Positions 25,233 through 33,055 are shown, counted from the first letter of the stretch. The stretch: 64,000 nucleotides of DNA from Natrinema mahii (GCA_000690595.2 JHUT02000001.1:558001-622000); one strand, 5' to 3'. Notes: generated from the letters alone by a model not told the origin. Numbers and translations are program-made.

Positions 25233-25541
25233 TTACCAGCGCGGCGGCTCGAGGCCCGCCGCCTCGAGCAACTCCTTCCAGCGCGATTGGATCGAGAGCC
25301 GGGAGACGTCGGCGGCGTCGGCGACCGCGCCCTGGGTGCGGCCGTCGCCGGCGACGAGCGAGCCGGCGTAGAGACTGGCGGCCAGGACCGCCTGTTTCGA
25401 CCGATCCGATTCGGGGACGTCGGTCAGAAAGAGGTCGGCCGCACACGAGCGGGCCTCCGTCGAGAGCTCGAGGCGGTCGGCGATCGTCTCGAGTTCCGCG
25501 AGCCACGGCTCGTACTCGACCCGGTCCCGGGCGCTGTGCAT
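25233..25541 (-). CDS. TFIIB-like single cyclin-fold protein
   Basis: The 102-residue protein looks like one cyclin repeat of archaeal TFB: ELETIADRLELSTEARSCAADLFL, then KQAVLAASLYAGSLVAG and the helix-turn-helix-like VADAADVSRLSIQSRWKELLEAAGL. It lacks the zinc ribbon, B-finger and second repeat of the full-length TFB at 44.4 kb, so it cannot replace TFB but could modulate promoter choice or act as a specific DNA-binding protein. A TATA box centred near 25568 supports the start. Confidence 0.8.
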   Translation of the reverse strand: MHSARDRVEYEPWLAELETIADRLELSTEARSCAADLFLTDVPESDRSKQAVLAASLYAGSLVAGDGRTQGAVADAADVSRLSIQSRWKELLEAAGLEPPRW

Positions 25542-25563
25542 ACGTCTGGGTATCGGGCCGGGC

Positions 25564-25573
25564 AGTATAAACG
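25564..25573 (-). promoter_or_regulatory. TATA box of the TFIIB-like gene
   Basis: The minus strand reads CGTTTATACT, centred 27 bases before the ATG of the TFIIB-like gene. Confidence 0.55.
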
Positions 25574-25745
25574 TGCGGTCACGCCGGGTCGGACAGCCGG
25601 CTCTCAACGAGGGACTACCGGCACAACGGGCGGCTACGATTCACGGGGTGTGTGGACCGTTCGCGGTGGATTCGACTAGGAGCCGACTACTAAACGGCGT
25701 GTCGCCCCAACGATCCGTCGACGCGCGGCGTGTCGGGGCCACCAC

Positions 25746-25919
25746 ATGACAGAGCCAACCTGCAAACTCGTCTGTACCGGCTGCGGACTCGAGCTGGCCT
25801 ACCGGGAGCGCTCGCTGGCCGAACGGGCCGCGGAGTTACACCAGCTCCGGGATGCGGAACACGTGACGTTTATCGTCCCGCCGGACTGGTCGCCCGAGGA
25901 GCCGGTGACCCACTGTTGA
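25746..25919 (+). CDS. Small putative zinc-finger protein
   Basis: The 57-residue protein begins MTEPTCKLVCTGCGLELAYRE, with three cysteines in CKLVCTGC, continues with an amphipathic helix (ERAAELHQLRDAEHV) and ends in His-Cys. The Cys set could bind zinc together with the terminal His-Cys. It resembles the many haloarchaeal small zinc-finger proteins that have no assigned partners. It is a single gene next to tRNA-Leu. Confidence 0.65.
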   Translation: MTEPTCKLVCTGCGLELAYRERSLAERAAELHQLRDAEHVTFIVPPDWSPEEPVTHC

Positions 25920-25976
25920 TCGCCGCTTGGCGCGGACCGACAGGTACTTACTCGATTCGTGAAAACTCGAGACCGA

Positions 25977-26061
25977 GCGCGGGTAGCCAAGCTAGGCCAA
26001 CGGCGCAGCGCTTAGGACGCTGTCCCGTAGGGGTCCGCCGGTTCGAATCCGGTCCCGCGCA
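25977..26061 (+). tRNA. tRNA-Leu (anticodon TAG)
   Basis: The 85-base sequence folds as a class II tRNA. The acceptor stem is GCGCGGG/CCCGCGC with discriminator A at 26061. The anticodon stem is CAGCG/CGCTG around the loop CTTAGGA, giving anticodon TAG that reads CUA. It has a long variable arm and the T arm CCGGTTCGAATCCGG. No intron is present and CCA is not encoded. Its 3' end is repeated 114 bases downstream. Confidence 0.95.
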
Positions 26062-26096
26062 TTGCTGTCGCGAGCAAACCCGCGAGCGACAGCAAT
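26061..26096 (+). terminator. Hairpin directly after tRNA-Leu
   Basis: ATTGCTGTCGC at 26061-26071 and GCGACAGCAAT at 26086-26096 form a perfect 11-bp stem with a 14-base loop, starting at the last tRNA base. It may serve in 3' processing or termination, or be part of a recombination site. No T tract follows. Confidence 0.45.
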
Positions 26097-26243
26097 CGCC
26101 GACCGATTCGAACGAGAGAAGACGGACGAAGCGAAGCGAGTCCGTCTTCCCGTTGTTCGAATCCGGTCCCGCGCATCGTTTGTGAACCGGAGGTCGAAGG
26201 TCAGTGGATCTTTGATCTGCGCTACTGTCGCGAGCAAACCCGC
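26065..26243 (+). repeat. Second direct-repeat pair flanking the tRNA copy
   Basis: The 19-mer CTGTCGCGAGCAAACCCGC occurs at 26065-26083 and again at 26225-26243. With the tRNA 3' repeat, the order is tRNA end, repeat B, hairpin, tRNA end, spacer, repeat B, so a unit of about 110-160 bases has been partly duplicated. The rest of 26244-26504 holds no recognisable gene. Confidence 0.6.
26118..26149. repeat. Inverted repeat between the two tRNA 3' copies
   Basis: GAAGACGGAC (26118-26127) and GTCCGTCTTC (26140-26149) form a perfect 10-bp stem around a 12-base loop containing GAAGCGAAGCGA. The second tRNA 3' copy begins five bases later. It could be a recombinase accessory site or a terminator-like fold. 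Confidence 0.5.
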
Positions 26244-26504
26244 TGGCGTCGTGAACGAAGAGTACTGTTGATAGGCATTCCAGATTTCCGATCATCACAC
26301 CGGTTTCGCGACCTGATAGGCGATCGAGATCGAGGGGACACCTCTCAGAACCGGGTTTCGATTTCTCGACGCCGAGACGGCCCGACCGCACACGCAGAGA
26401 CCGGCCGGGCCGTCGGGATAATGGCTACGATATCGAACACGTACTCGCTGATCTCGAGCAAAGCGGCATCGATACCGGCCGATAGAAACCGCCTCCGGGT
26501 CTCG

Positions 26505-26762
26505 CTACTCGTCTGTGGATAACTCACTCGCGTCTAGGTCTCCCTCGAGATACGCCGTCCCCGTGTCGGTAATCACGTAGAATCCGCGCGACGGCCGCTC
26601 GACGAGGCCGTACGAGGCGAGTTTCCGGCAGCGAACACCGATGTAATTGTTGTTTCGGTTGATTTCGTCGGCGATCGATTTGGGGGTCCCAGCGCCCTGC
26701 GCTCCTAGATACTCGAGGATCTCGTCGTCTGCCCGCGTCATCCACTCAGCGCGCTTTCGCAT
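26505..26762 (-). CDS. PhiH1-repressor-like winged-helix protein
   Basis: The 85-residue protein contains WMTRADDEILEYLGAQGAGTPKSIADEINRNNNYIGVRCRKLASYGLVERPSRGFYVITDTGTAYLEGDLDA, a winged HTH closely matching the haloarchaeal family named after the phage phiH1 repressor. Such genes occur both in proviruses and as chromosomal relics. It lies beside a tRNA gene with duplicated 3' ends, in AT-richer sequence, which fits a leftover of an integrated element. The ATG at 26760-26762 gives the family start. Confidence 0.75.
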   Translation of the reverse strand: MRKRAEWMTRADDEILEYLGAQGAGTPKSIADEINRNNNYIGVRCRKLASYGLVERPSRGFYVITDTGTAYLEGDLDASELSTDE

Positions 26763-26983
26763 TGGTAGAGCTATGCTAAGCAGTCCTCCATCAATGTAGG
26801 CTGGAGCGTTGTTATGAGCAACGAACCTCTCTCTAACGAGAGATATCCACTCTTCATAACTGCGTAATACATAGTTTTTTATTAGGAGAAATACATTATC
26901 GGGCACGGGAACGACGTGACCGTATCGCCGACCGGCCACTCAGTGAGCGAACGGCGGTCGGGAACTCGTTCCCACAACGACCA

Positions 26984-27385
26984 ATGCCAACCGACGACTC
27001 GCGGGGGTCCGACACCCCCGATCGACCGGACGAATCGACCGAAACTGACACACGAGCGGCGTCGCTCGAGGGGTACAGCGAACGCCTCGGAGCGATCGAA
27101 GCGATCAGTCGCAACCTGCTGGCGGCGGTCGAGGCGACGCCAGACGCCGGTGATCGCGAGCAGGAGTGGCGACGGGATGCGACCCGGCACCTGCGGGAGA
27201 TCCGCTCCGAAGCCGCGTTCGCCCGGCGAGCACTGGCGGGACGCCCCGTCCGCGAGGGCGTGACAACCGACCGGGACGACGACACCGCGTCGATGATCCG
27301 GACCAGCGGCGGCGGGGGCGCTGCCGTCCACGGCCCCGACCCGATCGCGTACCAACGCGACCACGGCGACGCCGACGAGCAGTAA
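26984..27385 (+). CDS. Hypothetical acidic protein
   Basis: The 133-residue frame MPTDDSRGSDTPDRPDES... has an acidic, low-complexity start, a predicted central helical stretch (YSERLGAIEAISRNLLAAVEATPD, then RRDATRHLREIRSEAAFARRAL) and a Gly-rich tail with DDTASMIRTSGGGGAAVHG. The composition is that of a real haloarchaeal protein, but no family is recognised. It precedes dacZ on the same strand, with about 108 bases between and a separate promoter for dacZ. Confidence 0.5.
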   Translation: MPTDDSRGSDTPDRPDESTETDTRAASLEGYSERLGAIEAISRNLLAAVEATPDAGDREQEWRRDATRHLREIRSEAAFARRALAGRPVREGVTTDRDDDTASMIRTSGGGGAAVHGPDPIAYQRDHGDADEQ

Positions 27386-27460
27386 TCCAACCGACGCCAC
27401 CGATCGTTTCGATCGATAGGCACGGAGAGAAACGACAGACAAGCGTCAGACGCTCCATAA

Positions 27461-27470
27461 CGCTTATTCG
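27461..27470 (+). promoter_or_regulatory. TATA box of dacZ-mscS
   Basis: CGCTTATTCG is centred 29 bases before the ATG at 27494, consistent with a leaderless transcript for the diadenylate cyclase operon. Confidence 0.5.
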
Positions 27471-27493
27471 GGCGGAAATAGGTTGTATTGTCA

Positions 27494-28306
27494 ATGGCTG
27501 GGTTAGACGACGTGTTCGGGGATCTCTTTGCGAGTGTCGATGCGGTCGTACTCTTCTCACCCAGCGGCTCTTACTACGAGCAGTTCATGGAGATCGAGGA
27601 CCTCGACGTGATCGTCGTCGGGACCGAAAACGCCGTCGGCGCGGAGACGTTCGTCGAACTCCCCCTCGAGTTCGGGAACATCTCCGAACGGATCCGGTAC
27701 GGCCTCGAGGGGGCCCTCGAGCAGGGCGTGATCGAGGACGGCGACGAGTTGGCCTGTGCGACCAGCGTCTTCAGCGATGGAATCGATACCGTCTCGCGGG
27801 TGCGGGCCGACGCGGAGACCCGGACGGGAATCTACGACCTGTTCGTCAAGTCCCGGGCCGATCCGGAAGTGGTCAAGTCGGTGTTGGAAGTGGCGATCGA
27901 ACTGGGCAAGAAGGGCCAGAAGGGCAAGCCGGTCGGCGCCTTGTTCGTCGTCGGCGACGCGGGCAAGGTGATGAACAAGTCCCGACCGCTGTCGTACAAC
28001 CCCTTCGAGAAGTCCCACGTCCACGTCGGCGACCCGATCGTCAACGTGATGCTCAAGGAGTTCTCGCGGCTCGACGGCGCCTTTATCATCTCCGACGCGG
28101 GCAAGATCGTCTCGGCGTATCGCTACCTCGAGCCCTCCGCGGAGGGGGTCGACATTCCGAAGGGGTTGGGCGCGCGCCACATGGCCGGCGGCGCGATCAC
28201 GCGGGACACGAACGCGATCGCGATCGTCCTCTCGGAGAGCGACGGCCTCGTCCGGGCGTTCAAGGCCGGAGAACTCATCCTGGAGGTCGATCCGGAGGCG
28301 TACTGA
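27494..28306 (+). CDS. dacZ: Archaeal diadenylate cyclase DacZ
   Basis: The 270-residue enzyme makes cyclic di-AMP from two ATP. The C-terminal DAC domain shows the DGA motif in RLDGAFIISDAGKIV and the RHR-like motif in GLGARHMAGGAIT, both required for catalysis in the family. The N-terminal half (LFSPSGSYYEQFMEI, KKGQKGKPVGALFVVGDAG) is the pyruvate-kinase-like domain of archaeal DacZ. In Haloferax, c-di-AMP is essential and tightly controlled and is linked to osmotic homeostasis. The next gene, one base on, encodes an MscS-type channel, so signal synthesis and an osmotic effector share an operon. Confidence 0.95.
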   Translation: MAGLDDVFGDLFASVDAVVLFSPSGSYYEQFMEIEDLDVIVVGTENAVGAETFVELPLEFGNISERIRYGLEGALEQGVIEDGDELACATSVFSDGIDTVSRVRADAETRTGIYDLFVKSRADPEVVKSVLEVAIELGKKGQKGKPVGALFVVGDAGKVMNKSRPLSYNPFEKSHVHVGDPIVNVMLKEFSRLDGAFIISDAGKIVSAYRYLEPSAEGVDIPKGLGARHMAGGAITRDTNAIAIVLSESDGLVRAFKAGELILEVDPEAY

Positions 28307-28307
28307 T

Positions 28308-29075
28308 ATGGTCGCCTGGCAGTCGCTGTTGAACGAACCGGCCGTCATCGCGGCGGCGGTGCTGGCGCTTGGCCTCGTCGTCGGCTATCTGGTTGGCCGG
28401 CTCAACGAGGAACTGCTCTCGGCGTCGGGCGTCCCGGAGGCCGTCGAGGGGACCCCCTTCGAGCGGACCGCCCAGTCGATCGGCACCTCGACGGTCGAGA
28501 TCGTCGCCCGCCTGAGTTCGTGGTTCATCTACGGCATCGCGGTGTTGACCGCGATCCACATCGCCCAACTGCTCGACACCGACGCCTTCTGGCTGCGGGT
28601 CACCGAGTTCGTCCCGCAGCTGTTTATCGCCGTCCTCGTCCTCATTCTGGGGTTTATCGTCGCGGACAAGACGGAACTGATCGTCAGCGAGTACCTCCGT
28701 GGCGTCAAGCTCCCCGAAGTATCGGTCATCCCGAAAGTGGTCAAGTACTCCGTCCTCTATGTCACCTTCATCATCGCGCTCGGGCAAGTCGGCGTCCACG
28801 TCCTCGCGCTCTTGATCCTGCTGACGGTCTATGCGGTCGGCATCGTCATCGTCGGCACCGTCGCCTTCAAGGACTTCCTCGTCTCGAGTGCGGCGGGGAT
28901 CTATCTGCTGCTGAACCAGCCCTACGGGATCGGCGACGAGATCCGGATCGGCGACCAGACCGGCATCGTTCAGGAGGTCGATCTGTTCGTCACCAAGATC
29001 GAGGACGACTCCGAGGAGTACATCGTCCCCAATCGAAAGGTCTTCGAGGACGGGATCGTCCGGATGCGGGACTGA
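28308..29075 (+). CDS. MscS-family mechanosensitive channel
   Basis: The 255-residue membrane protein has about five hydrophobic segments (AVIAAAVLALGLVVGYLVG, WFIYGIAVLTAIHIAQLL, LFIAVLVLILGFIVAD, VLYVTFIIALGQVGVH, LALLILLTVYAVGIVIVGTVA). The MscS pore-lining/beta-domain junction FKDFLVSSAAGIYLLLNQPYGIGDEIRIGDQTGIVQEV follows. It ends in the beta domain and lacks the large C-terminal cage of E. coli MscS. Its start is one base after the dacZ stop, so cyclic di-AMP may regulate it directly or its expression may follow dacZ. Confidence 0.93.
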   Translation: MVAWQSLLNEPAVIAAAVLALGLVVGYLVGRLNEELLSASGVPEAVEGTPFERTAQSIGTSTVEIVARLSSWFIYGIAVLTAIHIAQLLDTDAFWLRVTEFVPQLFIAVLVLILGFIVADKTELIVSEYLRGVKLPEVSVIPKVVKYSVLYVTFIIALGQVGVHVLALLILLTVYAVGIVIVGTVAFKDFLVSSAAGIYLLLNQPYGIGDEIRIGDQTGIVQEVDLFVTKIEDDSEEYIVPNRKVFEDGIVRMRD

Positions 29076-29096
29076 CTGGGCCGAGACGGGAACCGA

Positions 29097-29918
29097 CTAC
29101 TCGAGCGAGAGGCCGGCGTGCCAGCGGTCGACACCCGCCTCGCGTTTGACGGCGTCCATTTTCGCCAGCAAGTGGGTCGCGAGCGTCGCGGTCTCGGCGG
29201 CCCGGGACTCGCCTTCGGTCCGGAATTCGCCCGTTTCGCGGTTGGCGTAGACGGTACAGACCGCGCCGGCCCGGAGTCCGTAGAGGTTCGCGAGGGTCAG
29301 GATGGCGCTGGCTTCCATCTCGATGTTCTTCACGTTCGCCGCTTTGAGTTCGTCGACTAACTCGTCCGCGCCGGCGGCCTCGAAGCCGTCGAAGCCGGGC
29401 CGGCCCTGCCCGGCGTAGAACGAGTCCGAACTCATCGTCACGCCGGTGTGGTAGTCGTAGCCGAGCCGTTCGGCGGCGGCGACCAGCGCCGAGACGACCT
29501 CGCCGTCTGCGGCGGCCGGGTAGTCCTCGCGGACGTACTCGTCACTGGTCCCCTCCTGGCGGACCGCGCCCGTCGTGATCACCAGATCGCCGACGGCCAT
29601 GTCGGGCTGGATCGCGCCGCAGGAGCCGACCCGGAGGAACGTGTCGACGCCGACTCGGGCCAGTTCCTCGACGGCGATCGCGGCCGACGGGCTACCGATC
29701 CCGGTCGACGTCACCGAGATCGGCGTCCCCTCGTAGCTGCCGGTCGCGGTGCGGTACTCCCGATGGTGGCCGCGGATCTCGTGGTCGTCCCAGAACGCCA
29801 CGATCTTCTCGAGGCGTTCGGGATTGCCGGGCAGCAACACGGTGTCGGCAACGTCCTCGGGGCCGACCTCGAGGTGGTACTGTTCGTCGGCGTTCGGGTC
29901 TTCGCTGTCTCGAGTCAT
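29097..29918 (-). CDS. udp: Uridine phosphorylase-type nucleoside phosphorylase
   Basis: The 273-residue enzyme belongs to the PNP/UDP family that splits nucleosides with phosphate. Signatures are DTVLLPGNPERLEKI, TSTGIGSPSAAIAVEELARVG, LRVGSCGAIQPDMAVGDLVITTGAVR and NIEMEASAILTLANLYGLRAG. Specificity between uridine and purine nucleosides cannot be fixed from motifs alone. The ATG at 29916-29918 is 31 bases from a TATA box shared with the divergent DUF488 gene. A cytidine deaminase gene lies 600 bases away, a coherent pyrimidine-salvage pairing. Confidence 0.9.
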   Translation of the reverse strand: MTRDSEDPNADEQYHLEVGPEDVADTVLLPGNPERLEKIVAFWDDHEIRGHHREYRTATGSYEGTPISVTSTGIGSPSAAIAVEELARVGVDTFLRVGSCGAIQPDMAVGDLVITTGAVRQEGTSDEYVREDYPAAADGEVVSALVAAAERLGYDYHTGVTMSSDSFYAGQGRPGFDGFEAAGADELVDELKAANVKNIEMEASAILTLANLYGLRAGAVCTVYANRETGEFRTEGESRAAETATLATHLLAKMDAVKREAGVDRWHAGLSLE

Positions 29919-29944
29919 CGAATAGCGGCGGTTCGGGGCGACGC

Positions 29945-29955
29945 TGTATATAAAC
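29945..29955. promoter_or_regulatory. Bidirectional TATA element between udp and the DUF488 gene
   Basis: TGTATATAAAC lies 28 bases before the plus-strand ATG at 29978 and about 31 bases before the minus-strand start at 29918. One AT-rich box probably serves both divergent leaderless genes. Confidence 0.5.
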
Positions 29956-29977
29956 CCGGGGCGGCCGTAGCGACGGT

Positions 29978-30403
29978 ATGGCATGCGGGACGCTCACGGA
30001 CACCTATGTCGCGGCGATCCGGCACGACCTGGCGGAGCTGCCGGCCGACGCGACCCGGATCGGCGTCGTTCGTCGGCCGACCTCGTGGTTCCACGCGGCC
30101 GTCGACGAGAACCTGCCCGAACTCGGGCCACCGGAATCGCTCCTCGAGTCGATGCGCGACGCCGAGGAGGACATGAAGATGCAGGGGCTCTGCGAGGAGG
30201 GTGCCCACAACGCCGCGTGGGACCGGGTCGGGTTCGGCGATGCGTATCGTGACCACCTCGAGAGCGACGACAGCGCGAGGGCGGCGGTCGAAACGCTCTC
30301 CAAGCGGTTAGCAGCGGGCGAGTCGCTGGCGCTGGTCTGTGACGAAAACACCGAGAAAAAGCGGTGTCACCGGACGATCCTCCGGGAGTACCTCGAGCAG
30401 TGA
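29978..30403 (+). CDS. DUF488-family protein
   Basis: The 141-residue protein resembles DUF488 members: an N-terminal RIGVVRRPTSWFHAAVDENLPELGPPESLL, a central EEGAHNAAWDRVGFGDAYRDHLES, and a cysteine motif near the end, LALVCDENTEKKRCHRTILREYLE. The C-terminal CxxxxxxxxCHR arrangement is common in this family, whose function is unknown. It is divergent from udp. Confidence 0.75.
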   Translation: MACGTLTDTYVAAIRHDLAELPADATRIGVVRRPTSWFHAAVDENLPELGPPESLLESMRDAEEDMKMQGLCEEGAHNAAWDRVGFGDAYRDHLESDDSARAAVETLSKRLAAGESLALVCDENTEKKRCHRTILREYLEQ

Positions 30404-30481
30404 CGAGGTCGTCTCAGTGCCGGCATCGATCGACCGGCCGCTGCGCCGCGACAGTGGGTTCGACGGCAGTGGTCTATCCCG

Positions 30482-30871
30482 TCACTCGAGCGTCTCCTCG
30501 CTGATCGTGTTCGGCAGCAGTTCACCCAGCGTGTACTCGGTCACGTCGTCGCCGCCCTCGTCACAGATCACGGCGAGGTCGTCGTCGCAGAACTCCGCCA
30601 GCGTCTGGCGACACATTCCACAGGGCGTGACGCCGTCGCGCCGATCGGAACTGACCGCGAGCCGCGAGAACTCGCGGTGGCCGTTCTTGACCGCCTCGGC
30701 GACCGCGACCTCCTCGGCGTGGAGGCTGTTACTGTAGTTGGCGTTCTCGAGGTTACAGCCGGTAAAGACCGCGCCGTCGGCGGTCTCGAGGGCGGCACCG
30801 ACACGGTACTCGGAGTAGGGGACGTGGGCCCGGTCCTGTGCGTCGCGAGCGGCCGCGATCAAGTCGGTCAT
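30482..30871 (-). CDS. cdd: Cytidine deaminase
   Basis: The 129-residue zinc enzyme converts cytidine or deoxycytidine to the uridine form. It has the substrate strand VPYSEYRVGAALETADGAVFTGCNLENANYSNSLHAEEVA, in which HAEE provides the zinc ligand and catalytic glutamate, and the second zinc motif TPCGMCRQTLAEF. The length is that of homotetrameric Cdd. With udp nearby it suggests pyrimidine nucleoside salvage. Confidence 0.95.
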   Translation of the reverse strand: MTDLIAAARDAQDRAHVPYSEYRVGAALETADGAVFTGCNLENANYSNSLHAEEVAVAEAVKNGHREFSRLAVSSDRRDGVTPCGMCRQTLAEFCDDDLAVICDEGGDDVTEYTLGELLPNTISEETLE

Positions 30872-30934
30872 GGGAGTCGGTTCGACCGGCGGGGACCAAA
30901 GGATGTCGGCTCCGACGCCGGTCGTCGACGACCG

Positions 30935-32329
30935 CTACCGGATGTCCTCGATTACCGACTCGATGACCCCGCTCGCCTCGTCGACGAGATCGTCGACCGA
31001 CTCGCTCTCGGCGTAGAGGCGCACGTAGGGTTCGGTGCCGCTCGGGCGGACCAGCAGCCACGAGGCGTCGGCGAACTCGAGGCGGACGCCGTAGTCGGTG
31101 TCGACGGCGGCCTCGGGGAACGCGTCGGGCAGGTCGGTCTCGAGGGTGGTCATGGCGTCGCTTTTGGCCGTGTCGGGACAGTCGAGGCTGACCTTCCGGT
31201 AGGGGCGTTCGGTGACCGGCTCCCGGAGCCGATCAGTGTCGCCGGCTTCGGCGACGAGCGCGGCGGTCGTCGCCGCGCTCGCGACGCCGTCGATCCAGCC
31301 GCCGAAGGCGGTGTGGATGTGTTTCCAGGGTTCGGCAGCGAAGGCGACCTCGGTGTCGGCCGAGCCGCGCTCGCGCTCCCTCGCGATCCCCTCGTGGAGC
31401 GCCCCGAGCCGGACGCGCTCGACCCGGCCGCCGGCCGCGCGGACCCGCTCGTCGATGCGGGCGGAGGCGTTGGGCGTCGTGACGACGACGGGGTCGTCGG
31501 CGTCGCTGTCGGCCGCGTAACGGGCCGCGACCACCGCGAGGACCGTGTCCTCGTGGATCACGTCGCCGTCGGGACCGAGGACGACCAGTCGATCCGCGTC
31601 GCCGTCGTGAGCGAGGCCGAGGTCGAACTCGCCGTCCGCGAGAAACGCCGAGAACGCCGAGAGCGTCTCCGGGGTCGGCTTGCTCCCCCGGCCGGGGAAG
31701 TGGCCGTCGACGGAGGCGTTGACCGCGACGACCGTCGCGCCGAGTCGCTCTAAGACCTGCGGCGTCGCGAGCGCACCGACGCCGTTCCCGCAGTCGACGG
31801 CGATCCGCAGTCCCTCGAGCGGCTCCGTCGAGGTCGCGGCGTCGCCGTCGGTACCGGCGTCGCCGAACCGCGTCCGGACGTAGTCGGTGACCGCGTCGCG
31901 GTACTCCGAGAGGACGGCGAGTCGTTCGCCGTCGCCCCACTTGTCCCAGCGGGCGAGGCCGTCGTCGGCCGCAACGGCCTCGTCGACGGCCCGCTCGGCG
32001 TCGCTGTCGTACTCGACGCCGTCGGCGAAGAGCTTGATCCCGTTGTCAGCGGGCGGGTTGTGGCTGGCGGTGAGCATCACGCCCCGTCGGCCGCGTGAGG
32101 CGTAGGCCAGTGCGGGCGTCGGCACTTGTCCCATGCGGCGCACGTCGGCACCGGCGCTCTCGAGGCCGGCCTCCATCGCCGCCGCGAGCGCGGGTCCGGT
32201 CTCTCGCCCGTCGCGGCCGACGACGAACGTCGCCCCAGGTTCGCCGGCGGCTTGGCCGACGGCAAGCGCGAGCGAGGGCGTTACCTCGTCGACGGGGCCC
32301 CGAATCCCCGCGGTTCCGAAGAGAGTCAT
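30935..32329 (-). CDS. glmM: Phosphoglucosamine/phosphomannomutase
   Basis: The 464-residue alpha-D-phosphohexomutase starts MTLFGTAGIRGPVDEVTP. It has the catalytic serine loop GVMLTASHNPPADNGIK, the metal loop LAHDGDADRLVVLGPDG, a sugar-binding loop in the third domain and the phosphate-binding loop LLVRPSGTEPYVRLYAE. Such archaeal enzymes act on glucosamine-, mannose- or glucose-phosphate, and several paralogues per genome are normal, so the exact substrate is uncertain. It is monocistronic. Confidence 0.9.
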   Translation of the reverse strand: MTLFGTAGIRGPVDEVTPSLALAVGQAAGEPGATFVVGRDGRETGPALAAAMEAGLESAGADVRRMGQVPTPALAYASRGRRGVMLTASHNPPADNGIKLFADGVEYDSDAERAVDEAVAADDGLARWDKWGDGERLAVLSEYRDAVTDYVRTRFGDAGTDGDAATSTEPLEGLRIAVDCGNGVGALATPQVLERLGATVVAVNASVDGHFPGRGSKPTPETLSAFSAFLADGEFDLGLAHDGDADRLVVLGPDGDVIHEDTVLAVVAARYAADSDADDPVVVTTPNASARIDERVRAAGGRVERVRLGALHEGIARERERGSADTEVAFAAEPWKHIHTAFGGWIDGVASAATTAALVAEAGDTDRLREPVTERPYRKVSLDCPDTAKSDAMTTLETDLPDAFPEAAVDTDYGVRLEFADASWLLVRPSGTEPYVRLYAESESVDDLVDEASGVIESVIEDIR

Positions 32330-32413
32330 ATGCGGCCGTTCCGCGAGCAGCCACTTAGCAACGTTGCAACTCGTCGCGGCCGCAAGCGGGGCCCGACGCC
32401 GGGCGAAAAGGGG

Positions 32414-33055
32414 TTACTCCGCGGGCAGGTCGTCGATCAACACGACGGCCTCGCCGTCGATCACGGTCGCGTCGTCGTCCTCGTTGCGGACGACCGTCTC
32501 GAGGCGGTACTGGTCGTTGCCGAGGGCCTCGACGATCTCGACGCGGGCCGACACGCGGTCGCCGATCCCGACGGGACCGCTGAACTCCAGATCCTGCGAG
32601 AGATAGATCGTCAGTCCCGGGAGGCGAGCGAGGGCGGCACTGATGAGGCCGGAGACGAGCGTGCCGTGGACGATGCGCTCGCCGAAGCGGGTGTCTTCGG
32701 CGAAGCCCTCGTCCAGGTGGAGTCGGTTCGTGTCGCCGCTGACCGCGGCGAACGCCCGGACGTCTTCGTCGGTCAGTGCCTTCTCGAAGGTGACGGTGTC
32801 GCCGACGCTGATCCCGTCGGGATCGTCGACGGTGCGGTCGAACCCCCAGTCGAGATCGGAGTACTCGATGGAGGGGATCGGCGGCGCGATCCGGTCGGCG
32901 TCGGCCCCGTGGTCGCCGTCGGCGGCGACGGGGACCATCGCGGAGACGGCCGCACGGTTGGCCGCGGTCGCGGTTCGGAGGAACCCCCGCGTCATCGCCG
33001 ACCAGGCGTCGGTCATGGCGGCGAAGTTCTCACCCCCAGTGTTCTCGTGTGACAT
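32414..33055 (-). CDS. phaJ: MaoC-like (R)-specific enoyl-CoA hydratase, PhaJ type
   Basis: The 213-residue protein has a C-terminal hotdog domain with the MaoC catalytic segment FAAVSGDTNRLHLDEGFAEDTRFGERIVHGTLVSGLISAALARLPG, in which Asp and His activate water, then YLSQDLEFSGPVGIGDRVSARVEI. It is expected to make (R)-3-hydroxyacyl-CoA from enoyl-CoA. The N-terminal 75 residues (an Ala-rich helix with MTDAWSAMTRGFL) may be a granule-binding part. It is divergent from phaRPEC, so it probably supplies monomers for PHA synthase. Confidence 0.88.
   Translation of the reverse strand: MSHENTGGENFAAMTDAWSAMTRGFLRTATAANRAAVSAMVPVAADGDHGADADRIAPPIPSIEYSDLDWGFDRTVDDPDGISVGDTVTFEKALTDEDVRAFAAVSGDTNRLHLDEGFAEDTRFGERIVHGTLVSGLISAALARLPGLTIYLSQDLEFSGPVGIGDRVSARVEIVEALGNDQYRLETVVRNEDDDATVIDGEAVVLIDDLPAE

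Larger units (their letters stand above)
26041..26176 (+). repeat. Duplicated tRNA-Leu 3' end (att-like direct repeats)
   Basis: The last 21 bases of the tRNA gene plus the following T (26041-26062) recur exactly at 26155-26176. Such copies of a tRNA 3' end are the usual footprint of site-specific integration by a tyrosine recombinase, the two repeats being attL and attR. Here they are only 114 bases apart, so nothing of an element body remains between them. No integrase gene is visible nearby. Confidence 0.75.

Noticed and set aside
25948-26391. Open frame on the minus strand across tRNA-Leu with a repeated PDSNRRTP-like motif
   Set aside because: The motif is the translation of the tRNA T arm and its downstream copy in antisense, a common artefact.
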